NCBI GenBank assembly: GCA_038030265.1
Contig: CM075937.1
Coordinates: forward strand, 3,844,001-3,908,000
Source: Corythucha ciliata
Taxonomy: Eukaryota; Arthropoda; Insecta; Hemiptera; Tingidae
DNA length: 64,000 nt
Reading direction: 5' to 3'
Part shown: one piece after another, positions 1-11,038 of the stretch
Numbering within the stretch: position 1 is the first letter of the stretch
How the letters are laid out: every line of letters starts with the position of its first letter
Made by a program: the position numbers and the translations under genes
Notes under the pieces: model-generated
What the model was told of the DNA's origin: nothing
Databases searched by the model: none
Seen by the model: the letters and a program-made list of their open reading frames with translations, nothing else

Positions 1-398
1 TGCGCAATAGACAATTCAAGCTCTAGTCATATTATCTCTATGGATTATTCCTCTTCGCATATACTGGATTATTCCTCTTCGCATATACTATCTCTATGGT
101 TGCGGCTCCGTAGGTCTCTTCCCATTGGCTGTCTCAAAAGGTGGGGTTTTAAAAAGTCCCCCTTCACACCATCCACATCCCCATAGGTACTTCTTCAACC
201 AATAGCAAGGGGTTTTCGGAGCTAACTCGAGCTCTTGGTGACGTCAATCATGGACCGCTGCGCAATAGACAATTCAAGCTCTAGTCATATTATCTCTATG
301 GATTATTCCTCTTCGCACGTGCTCATTATCTTTGATGGAGAGACCCTTGTCGTATTTATCAAATATTATATCTATCCTGGACGCTGGCGTGTTTGTAA
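1..398. repeat. Direct repeat flanking the left edge of the window
   Basis: Positions 1-59 recur almost base for base at 259-317, a direct repeat with a 258-bp offset. Inside the first copy a 24-bp unit starting TGGATTATTCC is doubled in tandem (41-64 and 65-88). No gene is seen here. The repeat lies just beyond the 3' end of the minus-strand transposon-associated gene and may be part of that element's terminal or untranslated region. Confidence 0.7.
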
Positions 399-3354
399 TT
401 ATCCTAAGAATTTGTTTGGATATAGCAATGTAGCCCCAAATGTTCTAGGGACTTCTTTCAGAAGGTGAAGAATAAAAAATCCATCTACGATGTTTATATC
501 ACTTCTTACAGGTGGTTGAGTTGCAACTTTCTTTTCTAAAATTCTCATCAGCACTGATTTGTCTGTTTTACACATAGTACCATCGGAATGGCAAAGGGAC
601 AAAGGTACAGGAGTCAGCGGATAGGAAAGAATTTTGGGGACGTCAATATTTTCATTCAGGGAAAGTGCAAACATTCTTCCAAATAAATCCCTTTGCATTC
701 TCACCTCCTGCACTTTACTGGCAATTATGATTTTTTTTTTAACAGACTGCGAAGTTAATTATCTTATTTCTTGAAATGGGCTTTTCAAACCGGCTTACTC
801 TATTTTTTTGTTCTTCTCCAATCTCCACCGCAGACAAAAGGAAATTTGACACATCTTCTGCCGCACCTTTTCCAGTAGCAATGTTGAATAACACTTCCTT
901 GTCCAAACTACTGTCAAATGGATTCATGATGCTCATCACAGCTTCGGTGAACTTATGAAGACCTTCAACTCACTTCTTGATGTTATATGGCTTCAGATCA
1001 GCGGTGACATCTGCAAACCAGTTTCATCTAAAACATGAGATATTACAGCAGAGCGCATGGTGTGACTTCGGGCCCATCGTTGTCTCGCGGATATAGACTT
1101 TGTGAAATGAATTACACCAGTTAGACGTCTTCCTGCATCATCGTTTATTGTTTGCTCCAACGTCAAATCTACTGGTTGCTTGGAAAATGGCTTTTCCGAG
1201 CGTTTGACTCCGAAACTGCCACCTTCAAAGTTAATGTCTAGACCGGGATGAGTTTCTGTGGCTCTTAGCAAGTTATCAATGTATTTGAGGAGCCATCGAG
1301 CATAATTTGGCTGGTTCATCAAAAATAAAAGATTGACCATTTTTGCCAGTATGAATTTAAACAACGTGAAATCACCGGTCCGCACACTCCGATTTAAAAT
1401 CAAGTATTGCTCAATAAATTGAACGTACAACATGTAAAACTTGGCCGTTTTACCATGGGCACCGTCTAAAGTTTGGAGTTTGTAAGCTTCATAGCGAAGC
1501 AACAAATTCGAAAGCGGACCATGTCCTTCAACAGGATTTGTTGTAGTGCTTAATTTTTTGCTTTGTATGTGTTCCAAATCAGTCAGAACATCGTCATCAA
1601 TTTCAAATCCTTCATCTTGTAAAAACTGTTTAAAGTGAAGTATCTCTATACCCACGGCTACTAAGGGATGAAGCCTCTTGCACCTGTTGAAGTGTTTTCC
1701 CGTTACAAAGTCTCCGACAGAACCACTTGCGATAATTTCGCTTTCAACCATGTTGTATGTCAATCCACATTCGTCAATAAATTTGCCCACAGCCTTGAAA
1801 TATGCCATCATGATATGGAAAGATCCGAGATGAATGAAAATAATGTTATTGAAGCGGGGTCTCTCAGTTGCTTGAATTTGGAGGGCAACCTTTGCAACTG
1901 CCAAATCATACGTGACTTCTATGTACCGCTGTTGACATTCTTCAGCAATCCTTTGCGCTTCTTTTAGAGTCTCTAGCACTACAAATGACTGAGTTGGTGA
2001 AACATTGATTGGAGGGAGGTACGCTACATTTTGTTGGTCAATATTGTCCAATAAAATGTTACTGTTGAAGCCTACCCACATCGGTGTGTTTTCCATTTGA
2101 AATCCAAGTGACATCATCCATAGAGTGTCCAGTTGTTTGACACAACTAAGGTTATTGGGTGTAGAAAGTCGTAGTTGGTGATCATTTGGGAGCAGAGCTT
2201 CATCCATTTTGGGCTTTTTTGGGTATAGGTCTCGAATTCTGGGGACAAAGCTTCGAAAGTTCTTCTTTTTTTAAAACCTGTTGTCTTTGTTATTAACGTC
2301 GCCGCGTCGTCAATGAGAGGCTTTCCAGGCGTATCTTTCATTGGGGTGTCACACACACTATTTTTCTGGAATATTATCCCAACCGTGTCGTGCAGGGTGT
2401 CTTTACCAGATTTTGTTTCGAAAGCAAGTCCAGTTACTAATTGCGACGAAATCTTGATTCCCCCGGGACATTTTTCGGAATGGTCGATGGAAGTGTACGT
2501 ATAGTTTCTGTCTCCAACTCTTCAATTGCACTATAGCTGCAACAGTGTCCGTACCGATTTAAAATCTCGATGACATTGCGTGAGCTCGTTAAACTCTTCA
2601 TGGCCATGCCTAAACTTATATGTTTTGATTCTTCCATTTCGGACTGCATGAATCATATCCTGGGCGATTGATTGAACCTTTCGAACGCATATTTCACTTT
2701 CTCTTCTTCTAGTTTCCAACCCACCAACAAGAGTTATCAAGAACTCCTTCAGTTTTTCAGGAACCTCACATTCACCACTAATCAAGTCTTGAGGGGTCGG
2801 CTTTTCTGGGAGGGATTTTTTCTTGATACTCAAAATTACTTCTCTTAAAAAAAGAGCAGCTTCTTTCACTGAGTCTCTTTCTTTCAAGCTCGAGAAGGTT
2901 GACTCATCAACAACTGAATCAATGGGTGCGGCTATATTTTGATTGTGTAGTAAGACAATTTGATTTGTCCGTCGAAGGTGTTGATAATCTTTTCTTTCAA
3001 GAACCAGGATTGGGCAGTCGCGGCCACGTTTTCTATAGCACACTCATTCTCTTCCATTATTTTCGTTAAAGCAGATCTATAACTTTGAACTAAAAATGTT
3101 AAGAAAACACATTTTTTGTTATAAACAACATGTTCTTCAATGAAAGTGCAAAGTTCATCGAAGGCCATTTTGTGATACTTTCGGTTCTCGTGCCATTTAC
3201 TTCCATCATTTTCTGAGACGACCTTCCGATGACTGGAGTAGAAAACAGATTTACAACTTCTGTGGTACGGTATGTCCTCTTTGCAAGTTAATTCGTTAAC
3301 CTTGTCCATTAAGGGGGAGTTGTACATGTGTTTCCTCGACCCCCCTCCAATCAT
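399..3354 (-). pseudogene. Decayed copy of a multi-copy transposon-associated protein gene
   Basis: Minus-strand open frames follow one another in N- to C-terminal order (3354-2932, 3043-2531, 2649-2437, 2356-2114, 2207-993, 939-739, 713-399), separated by frame changes and stops, so this is one broken long coding region. The largest block (2207-993, 404 codons) contains EGHGPLSNLLLRYEAY, FEGGSFGVKRSEKPFSKQP and ISARQRWARSH. The next two contain MNPFD and QEVRMQRDLFGRM. From memory these match a large uncharacterised family present in many copies in cnidarian, crustacean and chelicerate genomes and presumed to be mobile-element encoded; its biochemical role is not known to me. The C-terminus stops abruptly at 399 after PRTFG, so the 3' end is missing. 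I infer an inactive fragment rather than a spliced host gene because no convincing splice sites join the blocks. Confidence 0.6.
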
Positions 3355-3690
3355 ACCTCGCCTACTCCGCGTTACGGAAATTACCGCCGTATTTCTGCAC
3401 CAATCGTGGACTATTAGTGACTTATTACCTAATTAATGTGCTAAGCGAGAATAGTATGCAAATGATACTATGGTTGCACTTAAGTGCAACCATAACGACA
3501 TTTACGTCGTCGTATAAAGGTGTTCGACGTATGATCGGAAAGGCAGACATGCTTTTTCACGCTCAACAGCACTAGTACAAAGCTGGGATGTGTGTTAGAA
3601 AAGTATGCAAATGGTTGCACTTATTACGTCGCTGGCTCTTGGTCTACTAATTCTCGGCAAGAATTGTGATTAAGCGCAACAACATGCGGC
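3355..3690. other. Spacer with a perfect 26-bp palindrome
   Basis: No coding region is visible. Positions 3469-3494 form a perfect 26-bp palindrome whose half-site is TATGGTTGCACTT. A partial copy, GGTTGCACTT, appears again at 3612-3621. It could be a regulatory dyad or a tiny mobile-element relic. Confidence 0.6.
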
Positions 3691-5200
3691 TTTAAAACTT
3701 AAGAAATATCCCTAGTTCACAGCTGACATTGAGACAACGCAAAATCACGAATTCTTGGGGCAAACATAGGGACTAAAATTGGGAAAAAGTCCTTATTCAC
3801 GCGGCTAAAACTGAGAAAAACGCTAATTCAAGGACAAAAAAGAGAAAATAGCGAATTCGCGTCTTAAAAATGAAGAAACAAGCTATAATTCATAGCTAAA
3901 ATTATGATAAATTGCTACAATTTAGCAGCTATACAAATTTAGAAAAGAAGGGAATTCATAGCTCTGGGTAGGAACGCCAACTCATGGATTCTCGGGGCAA
4001 CATTGGGACTGAAATTGAGAAAAATCGCTAATTCACGAGTGAAATAGACAAAAACGCGAATTCGCGTCTAAAAGTGGAGGAAAACGATAGTTCATGTAGC
4101 TAAGGTATGAAAAATTACGATTTCACGGATAAAATCGAGAAAAAGCGCTGAAAATCGCAGCTAAAATTGCGAAAATGTGCTAATTCACTGCTGAGGGATT
4201 GAGGAAAAAACGCTAATTCACAGCTTGAAAATGAGAAACCGCCGACTCGCCGATTCTTGGGGCAACTTCGGGGCTGACACGGAGAAAAAGCGCTCTTTTT
4301 ACGCGGCTAAAACTAAGAAAAACGCTAATTCACGGATAAAAAAAATGAACATCGCGAATTTGAGTCTAAAAATAGAGGAAGACGCTATTCACGGCTAAAA
4401 TTGTGATTAATAATTGAGAAAAAGCGCAAATTCACGCCTAAAATTGAGATAACGCCAACTCACGGATTCTCGGGGCTGAGACTGACATTGAGAAAAAGCG
4501 CTGATTCACGGCGTGAAACAGAGAAAGACGCGAATTCACGTCTAAAAATGGAGGAAAACCCTAATTCCCAGCTAAGGTACCTATGAAAAATTACGATTTT
4601 ACGGATAAAATCGAGAAAAAGTGCTATAATTCACAGCTAAAATTAAGAAATGTGCTCATTCGCTGCTAAAATTGAGGGTAAAAAAGGCGCATTCACAGCT
4701 GAAATTGAGAGAACACCAACTCGCGGATTCCTGAGGCAATTGGGGAATAAAATTGAGAAAAAGCGCTTATTCAAGCGGCTAAAACTATGAAAAAGTGATA
4801 ATTCGCGGGTAACAATACAGAAAAACACGAATTGGCGTTTAAAATGGAAAAAAGCGCCAATTCGCGGCTTAAATTTAGAAAATTTGCTAATTTGTGGATA
4901 AAATTGGGAATGAGCACTCAAACGCTACCCAATTTGCAGATTCTTGAGGCAACTTCACGGCTAAGAGCTTATAAAAAGCGCCGATTCGCGTCTAAAAATG
5001 AGAAAATTAGTTAATTCGCGGATAAAATTGAGGAAAAAGCTATAATTTGCAGTATTGAAGCTATTAAAATATGCTTGTAGAATTGAGAAAAAACGCTCAT
5101 TCGCAGTTTAAATTGAGAAAACGCACGTATACGGTTTTCGGAGGCAATTTCGTAGTTAAAATTGAGAAAAATATGTACTTCAACGCTACTAAAAAGTATT
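3690..5200 (+). repeat. ~30-bp degenerate tandem array, family A, forward
   Basis: The segment is a continuous, strongly degenerate tandem array. The unit reads about AATTCGCGGCTAAAATTGAG followed by AAAAACGCT; measured spacings are about 29-31 bp (for example AATTC at 4030 and 4059). Copies differ by many substitutions and small indels and often carry TCAC in place of TCGC. Short unrelated inserts reading TTCTCGGGGCAAC recur about every 400-500 bp, suggesting a higher-order unit. Open frames here are chance products of the repeat. Confidence 0.9.
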
Positions 5201-5204
5201 TCTA

Positions 5205-5270
5205 GTTTAACTAGAGACTGAAGGGCCTCCTTTTCCGCCCCGGGCCCCGATAGGTGTTGTTCCGCCACTG
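5205..5270 (-). mobile_element. hAT-like terminal sequence inside the family A array
   Basis: On the minus strand this segment reads inward from 5270 as CAGTGGCGGAACAACACC, then a GGGGCCCGGGGCGGAAA block and an AGGCCCTTCAGTCTC tail. The same sequence recurs in the opposite orientation at 49293-49365, and diverged copies lie near 7903 and 61279. CAGTGGCGG... is a common start for hAT-superfamily terminal inverted repeats (established knowledge). No matching 8-bp target duplication was identified. Confidence 0.55.
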
Positions 5271-5279
5271 GTACATGGT

Positions 5280-7480
5280 AGCCCTTTCGCGGCTAAAAAG
5301 GAGGAAAAACCGCTGATTCGTGGCTAAATAGTAAAAATAAGTTGAATTCGCGGTAAAAATTGAGAAAAAGCGCTTATTCGCTGATAGAATTCATAATAAA
5401 CGATCATTCGTGCCTAAAAATTGAAAAAAACGATAAGCTTGCGGTTTCTAGCAGCGCAAACTCCGTATGGCTAACATTTAAGAAATCGTGAATTCATTAG
5501 CATTATGGCTATAAATACGCGAAAAATTGGCGACTAAAATGAGATAAAGGTCCAATTTACTGTTAAAAAATTGTAAACAAATCGCTGATTCGCGGTTAAA
5601 AATTTATAAAACGCTGTTTCACCGTCAAAATTATGAGAAAATACGTCTAGTCTAGCCAAATTCTCGAAAAATCATTCGTAGCTAAAATTGAGAAAATATT
5701 CGCGGCTTAAATGGGGCAAAGCACCAATTCACGGCTAAAAATTAAGAAAAAGTACGTTTGCGGTTGAAAATTGAGGAGAAACGCTAATTGGAGACAAATA
5801 TTGAGAAAAAACGATCATTCATAGTTAAAATTGAGGAAACAATAATAACAACAGTTTCTGGCAGGGAAAATTCGTGGCTATAAAATTGGGAACATCGTGA
5901 AGAATTCATGACTGTGGAAAATTCGCGACTAAAATGTGATAAAGTCCCAATTCGTGGCGGCTAAAAACGAGAAAAACGCTATATTTCACTGTCAAAATGG
6001 AGACAAATCAGTCAATCACGGCTAAAATGGAGAAAAACGGTTATTCACCACTATTCCCGGCTGAAATGAAAAATACCACAAATTCTCGGCTAAAAAGGGA
6101 CAAAATCCTGTTAATTCGCGGGTATAAATTGAAAAGACGCTCATTCACAGCTAAAATTCAGAACAACGCTAATTCGTAGCTTAAAGTGAATAATTCGCGG
6201 CTAGAAACAGATAAGGTTCCAATTCGCGGCTAATAACAAAAAACCTATAATTCGCGGATAAACATTGAGAAAATCGCTCATTCTTACGGCCATAGTTGAG
6301 GAAAAGCGATAATTTCAGGCATAAGTTGAGAAAAGGCGTTCATTATTCGTAGTTAAAATTGAAAACCCGGATGAATTCGGGGTTTCTGGGAGTGAAAAAT
6401 CAAAAGCGAAAGAACGCTAATTCGCCAAATAATATGCTATAATTGCGCGAATGCGGCCAAATGTTGAGAAAAAGTGCCAATTAACGGCTAAAAATTGAGA
6501 AAAACGCTTATTCTCGCGGCCAAAATCAAGAAAAATCAATCATTCGTGACTAAAATTGTCAGCTTAAACGCTAAATTGTATTGCTGAACCTGACAAGGAA
6601 TAAAAATCCGTTAATTTGCGGCCAATAATAAGAGTACATAGAATGTGCTATTTTGCGGCTAATATTTCCAGCTAATCGCGCGTGTCATGCGTTTTCAGTG
6701 TTATAAGCGAATTGAGTGCTTAGAGCGATAAATGTCTATAATAGCGCCCTTTATCTGTTCGTTTTGATGAAAATCGCACTCCCCGCTACAAACATCGCTC
6801 TAGCCGCCGATCCTGTCTTAAGTAGGACACAGGGAGGTAACGGTGAAAAATTGTTAATCTGCTGTTTTTGGAGGCATCTTCACGCGGCTGAAAAAACTGA
6901 AGATACCGCTATTTCATAGCTGAAAGTGGAAAAATCGATAATTCACTGCTAAAATTGAGAAAAAAACGCAAATCCACGTAAAAAAATTGAGAAAAAGATA
7001 AATTCGTGGTTTCAGCGGGGTCATAACGCGTAGACTAATATTGAGAAAAAGCGCTATAATTCATGGCAAAATTGAGAAAAATGGCTAATTCCTTGCTAAA
7101 AACTACAAAAGGGGCTTATTCGTGGTTTCTAGGAGGTAACATCGTCAATACAAATGTAGAAGTGAAAAATTAGCTAGGTAATTCACAGCTAAAACGACTA
7201 AAGGTGCTCTTTCGCGGATAAAAATACAATAACTATTACCTGAAAGTGGAGAAAAATTGCTAATCCCGGTCTAAAATAAAAAAACTTTAATTTGTGGTTA
7301 TAATATTGAGAACATCCACTAAAATTGAGGCTAAAAATTTAGAAAACAATAAATTAGCGGTTCCTAGTGAAAAATAGCCGGCTAAAACGAGAAAATAGCG
7401 TTAATTCACGGCTAAAAATTGATAAAGCTTTAATTTGTGGCTTCTAGAGTTATTTAATTGAGAAAAAGCGCGTACTCTTG
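5280..7480 (+). repeat. ~30-bp degenerate tandem array, family A, forward (continued)
   Basis: This continues the same family A unit and orientation as 3690-5200 on the other side of the hAT-like terminus. Units reading CGGCTAAAATTGAGAAAAA are frequent, with variants TCGTGGTTTCTGG and GGCGGCTAAAA. Divergence is high. No gene is seen. Confidence 0.88.
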
Positions 7481-8080
7481 TTGAAGAGCGTTTAATTCAA
7501 AGTTCAACCAAAATCGGAACAAAAAATATTTCATTTTTCTCATAAACATCAAAAAACATATAATTATGAAGATTTCTAGGCAACTTTAACAATTCACAGA
7601 GCCGGATCATGGCGGGGACTACCGGGGCAGATTTTGAGGGGCGGCAAAATTTGAGAAATTGTCTGAGGAGGGGGAGGGGGATCAGACAAGTCGAACCAGA
7701 AGAAGGAGGTGACGGTGAAGAGGAAGACTTTTATTTTGTACGACACACCCTGATTGATCTGTGCACTTTATTGCACTGCTCATGTAATAAGCTGGCTCCT
7801 CGGACGGTGCGCGATTTGTTGATAACGCCCTCACAAAGTCGAGAGCTCTGGGCCAGAGCTCGCCGCACAGCCTTATTCGAGTGAATTGGCCAATCGCGGG
7901 ATCAGTGCGGAGGACCTACGCCTATCCGGGGCCCGGAGCGGAAATCCTCCACGAGTTCCCCTTCTCATCCATTGCTTGTCCAACTGACCAAACTCGAGAG
8001 TTAGGGTATTTGCGCTTATCAGTCACGGATCTGCCTGAAGAACTACAATCTGATCCTTTTTTTCCTCAATTTTGGCCGGG
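7481..8080. mobile_element. Junction between oppositely oriented arrays with hAT-like left end
   Basis: The forward array ends near 7480 and the reverse array starts near 8080. A terminus-like sequence starts at 7903 (CAGTGCGGAGGACC, then CGGGGCCCGGAGCGGAAATC), the same block seen at 49293 and, inverted, at 5270 and 61279. The open frame at 7609-7884 is rich in Gly, Arg and Glu and shows no domain; I take it as transposon sequence, not a gene. Confidence 0.5.
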
Positions 8081-8950
8081 AAGTTTTCACGAAATCACGA
8101 AACAACACATTTTCTTAATTTTAGCCATGAAAGACTGGTTTTTCGCAATTTTATTCAAGAATATTAGCGTTTTTTTTTAGAACTTTTAGCCGCATAATTG
8201 CCAAATAACAGCAAATTAGCTTGCCTTCTCCATTTTTGCTGGCGGAGGACGAACAGGCAGCGCCGTCCGTGGATATTTTGGCGCCCCCGGGCGAATCTTT
8301 CACCAGCCTTCAGTAGCCGCGTTTTTTCCTCACTCCGCAATTTCATCGATGGTTATAACGATTTGTCTCCATTAGTCGCGAATTAGTGATTTTTCTCAAT
8401 TTTTGCAGTGATTTGTGTTGTTTCCACTTAGCTGCTAATGAACGCTTTTTCGTAATTTTAGCCGTGAAGTTACACCACGCGACTTACCATTTTCCGAATT
8501 TATTTCTGTGAATCAGCAAATGTTTTAAATTTTATCCGCTAATTAGCGATTTTCTACATTTGAGCCGTGAACGAGGGTTTTTCCCCAATTTTCGCATCAA
8601 ATAATTAACGCTGTTTCTGAATTTTATCCGCGAATTAGTGCTTTTCCCTCAATTAGCTGCGGATTAGCGATTTTGTTCGGCCGTGAAGTTACCTTCAGAA
8701 GCCGCGAATTGGTGTTTTCTCCATTTCAACGGCGAATTAGCGGCTTTTCCACATTTAACGCTTCTTCTCAATTCTATCGGTGAACTAGCGATTTTTCTAG
8801 CTGCTAATGAGTGATTTTCCTACATTTTAACGGTGAATTAGCACTTTCACCGCGTGTTTCATAATTTTAAGTTTCATCCACGATTTTAGCACTTTTTCAC
8901 AATTTTAGCCGCAAAGTGACGCGTTTTACCGTAAATGGACCAAGCTTTTT
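8080..8950 (-). repeat. ~30-bp array, family A, reverse orientation
   Basis: This is the reverse complement of the family A unit: TTTTCTCAATTTTAGCCGCG followed by AATTAGCG, repeated about every 30 bp with heavy divergence. Its polarity, pointing away from the terminus at 7903, is the same relation seen at 49293-50940. Confidence 0.88.
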
Positions 8951-8959
8951 CTAAGTAAT

Positions 8960-9315
8960 CAAGCAGCTTCGTGAATACTCAGTCCCAAAACTCAAATTTC
9001 GCGAACATAAAGGCCAGAAAATTGAAATTTCACGTATTGAAGACCTGAATCTTACAATTTCCAGAATATTCAGCCGGGAAACTTGTAATTATCCGCTCAA
9101 ATTTGGACCGAAACTTGCGCACTCACAAATATTTAGCTTTACTAATTACACGGATATTCTTCAGGACTGTAGTCATTGACCGACTTGACCAGGACCCGCG
9201 CCTACTAAAAGAAAGGCCCAGAAAATTGCTATTTCGCGTAAAAATATAGTTCAGACACTTACAATTTCGTGAAAATAAAAACCAGAAACATCGAATTTCG
9301 CGTCCAACCGTTCCC
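8960..9315 (+). repeat. ~31-bp array, family C
   Basis: About ten degenerate units have a core CAAATTTCGCG and a spacer like AACATAAAGGCCAGAAAATT. The first two cores, at 8994 and 9025, are 31 bp apart. The spacer differs from families A and B but the core AAATTTCGCG and the period are nearly the same. Confidence 0.65.
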
Positions 9316-9339
9316 GTGTTTGTAGTCTAGTGGCTAACT

Positions 9340-9800
9340 GGTATAAATTCGCAGTTTCTGTAGCGTCAACTTCGCAGCTAAAATTGAAAACATTAGCTAA
9401 TTCATAGCTGAAAATGTAAAATTAGCTAATTCACGGCTAAAATTGAGGAATAGCGATCATTCCGTACAGTAGAGGACCAACACCTTATGCGGCGGGGCCC
9501 AGGGATGAAATTTCAATGAGCCCACAAAGTTGCCTCTATTAGCGGGAAATTATGGCGTTGTCTAAATTTTGACCGCAATTTAGCATCTTTTTATCAATTT
9601 TTGCCGCGAATTATAAAAGAATTTTAACCGTGGAATACCGCGTTCCCTAAATTTTAGACACGAATTGATGGAATTTAGCCCACCATTCCGTGAATAGAGT
9701 TTTTCTTCATTTCAGCTGTGAATGAGAGCTTTTTCTTTCAATTTTAGCCGGGAATTTCACCTCGGTTTTTTTGAGTATTAGCGGATTTCCCCAAATAGAT
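9340..9800. repeat. Family A fragments in both orientations around a G/C-rich core
   Basis: Forward family A units at about 9340-9470 (TCACGGCTAAAATTGAGG) are followed by a terminus-like core (CAGTAGAGGACC at about 9475, then GGCGGGGCCCAGGG) and by reverse family A units at 9530-9800. This repeats on a small scale the forward array/core/reverse array arrangement seen at 7.5-8.1 kb and 49.3 kb. Confidence 0.65.
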
Positions 9801-9847
9801 TCGTGAAATTATCGGTTGCTCTCAAACGAGCACTGACTCTGATGCTT

Positions 9848-9992
9848 AAGCCGAATAAGTCTACTCAATTCACGAAATGGGCAAAATGTTGCCTATTTCG
9901 TGAATTCGTCTCTATAGCATTGTCTAATTCACGAAATAGACAAAACGTTGTATTTCGTGAATTATAGGCAGTTTCACTAATTCGGCGTAACA
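9848..9992. repeat. Nested double hairpin, MITE-like
   Basis: Two perfect 12-bp inverted repeats follow each other: AATTCACGAAAT at 9867-9878 with ATTTCGTGAATT at 9895-9906, then the same pair at 9926-9937 and 9952-9963. An outer pair (AGCCGAAT near 9849 and ATTCGGCG near 9983) encloses both. The whole could fold as a compact double stem-loop. Confidence 0.75.
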
Positions 9993-11038
9993 TGTATTCT
10001 CTTTCCCTCACCACACGTTTTTAAATCACCATCATTTCTATCTCCTCTCCACTATATATTTTTATTGATTTCTCGCTGAATTATTGAAAAAAATGAGAAA
10101 AAAACCTTCAAGCACGCAACAAGTCCCGGCCTTATTTACTATCCACGAGAGTGACACTGATCGCTAATAGCACTGAAAAGGGTTGTCAGGGGGGGGGGAG
10201 GCATGCAAAATAAAATTCAAACTCGCTGCGAGTCCTATCCCAACTATAAGCTCCTTTTTTCATCCTCTTGATCATACAGGCGCATGACCGCCCTATTCAC
10301 CCCTTTCTCTTCGCCGCCTCCTTGGCGGCGGCGGCGGCAGTGGCGGCGGGCTCCCGTTCACAACACGAATTGATCTCCCACCGCCCCCACCACCGGTGAC
10401 GGCGGCGTGTGAAGGTGAAAAAGCAGAAGAGCAGCCGTGGTGAGAGGACACTTGAAAAGCAGCTGGGAGGGTCTTTCTCTCTCGATGTGTACCCCACGCA
10501 GTTTCACTTTAAATAATTCTCGTTTATATACGTTTGATGTATAATTCTCCAAAGGGGCGGCGGGTAAGCGAATTTTCACACCGGGTTTCCCCGAGAATGG
10601 ACGGACATTAAACGAATTATCTATTTGAGTCTAATTTTACTGTTCTGGTTTTATGCATGAGCCCCCCCCCCCCAACCGGTCATTCGTTTAAAATGTCAAC
10701 ACTTTGAGACCTTTTACCTCCCTAAACAAACAATGAAGCGCGTGAGAAACGGTGCCGTTTGTTGGTGGGGTGGGGTGGGGCTTAATTTAAATTGTCTCAC
10801 AATATCGGCTTGCGAAAGGTCCTTCGTTACTTTTTTAGACCTCAACTAATTCAACTAGATATTAGCATAAAGTTAAAACAATGACTTTCAATGTTTATCT
10901 AATCAATTTGTTTTAAAACTATTCAACCTATTTTTGTTATTTACAGCGAAAAAATTGCTCATTTTTTCCTGTTTTCATGTTCAGAGTTTGTGATGTGCGA
11001 CGCTTTCAAGCCATGTTGACCTACAGTTTCCCACGGAA
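9993..11038. other. Non-coding sequence upstream of the 11.0-kb gene
   Basis: No coding region is supported. A GC-rich block at 10270-10450 holds an imperfect GGC/GCC triplet run (10320-10350) and could be a promoter or CpG-rich 5' region of the gene starting at 11039, but no TATA box or initiator was identified with confidence. Pure G or C runs occur near 10190 and 10662. Confidence 0.4.

Noticed and set aside
3690..7480. Regularly spaced ~30-bp repeats resembling a CRISPR array
   Set aside because: Repeats are degenerate tandem units without unique spacers, in eukaryotic intron-containing DNA; no cas genes.
7609..7884. 91-codon open frame between family A arrays
   Set aside because: Low-complexity Gly/Arg/Glu-rich translation of transposon-end sequence; no domain or splice signals.
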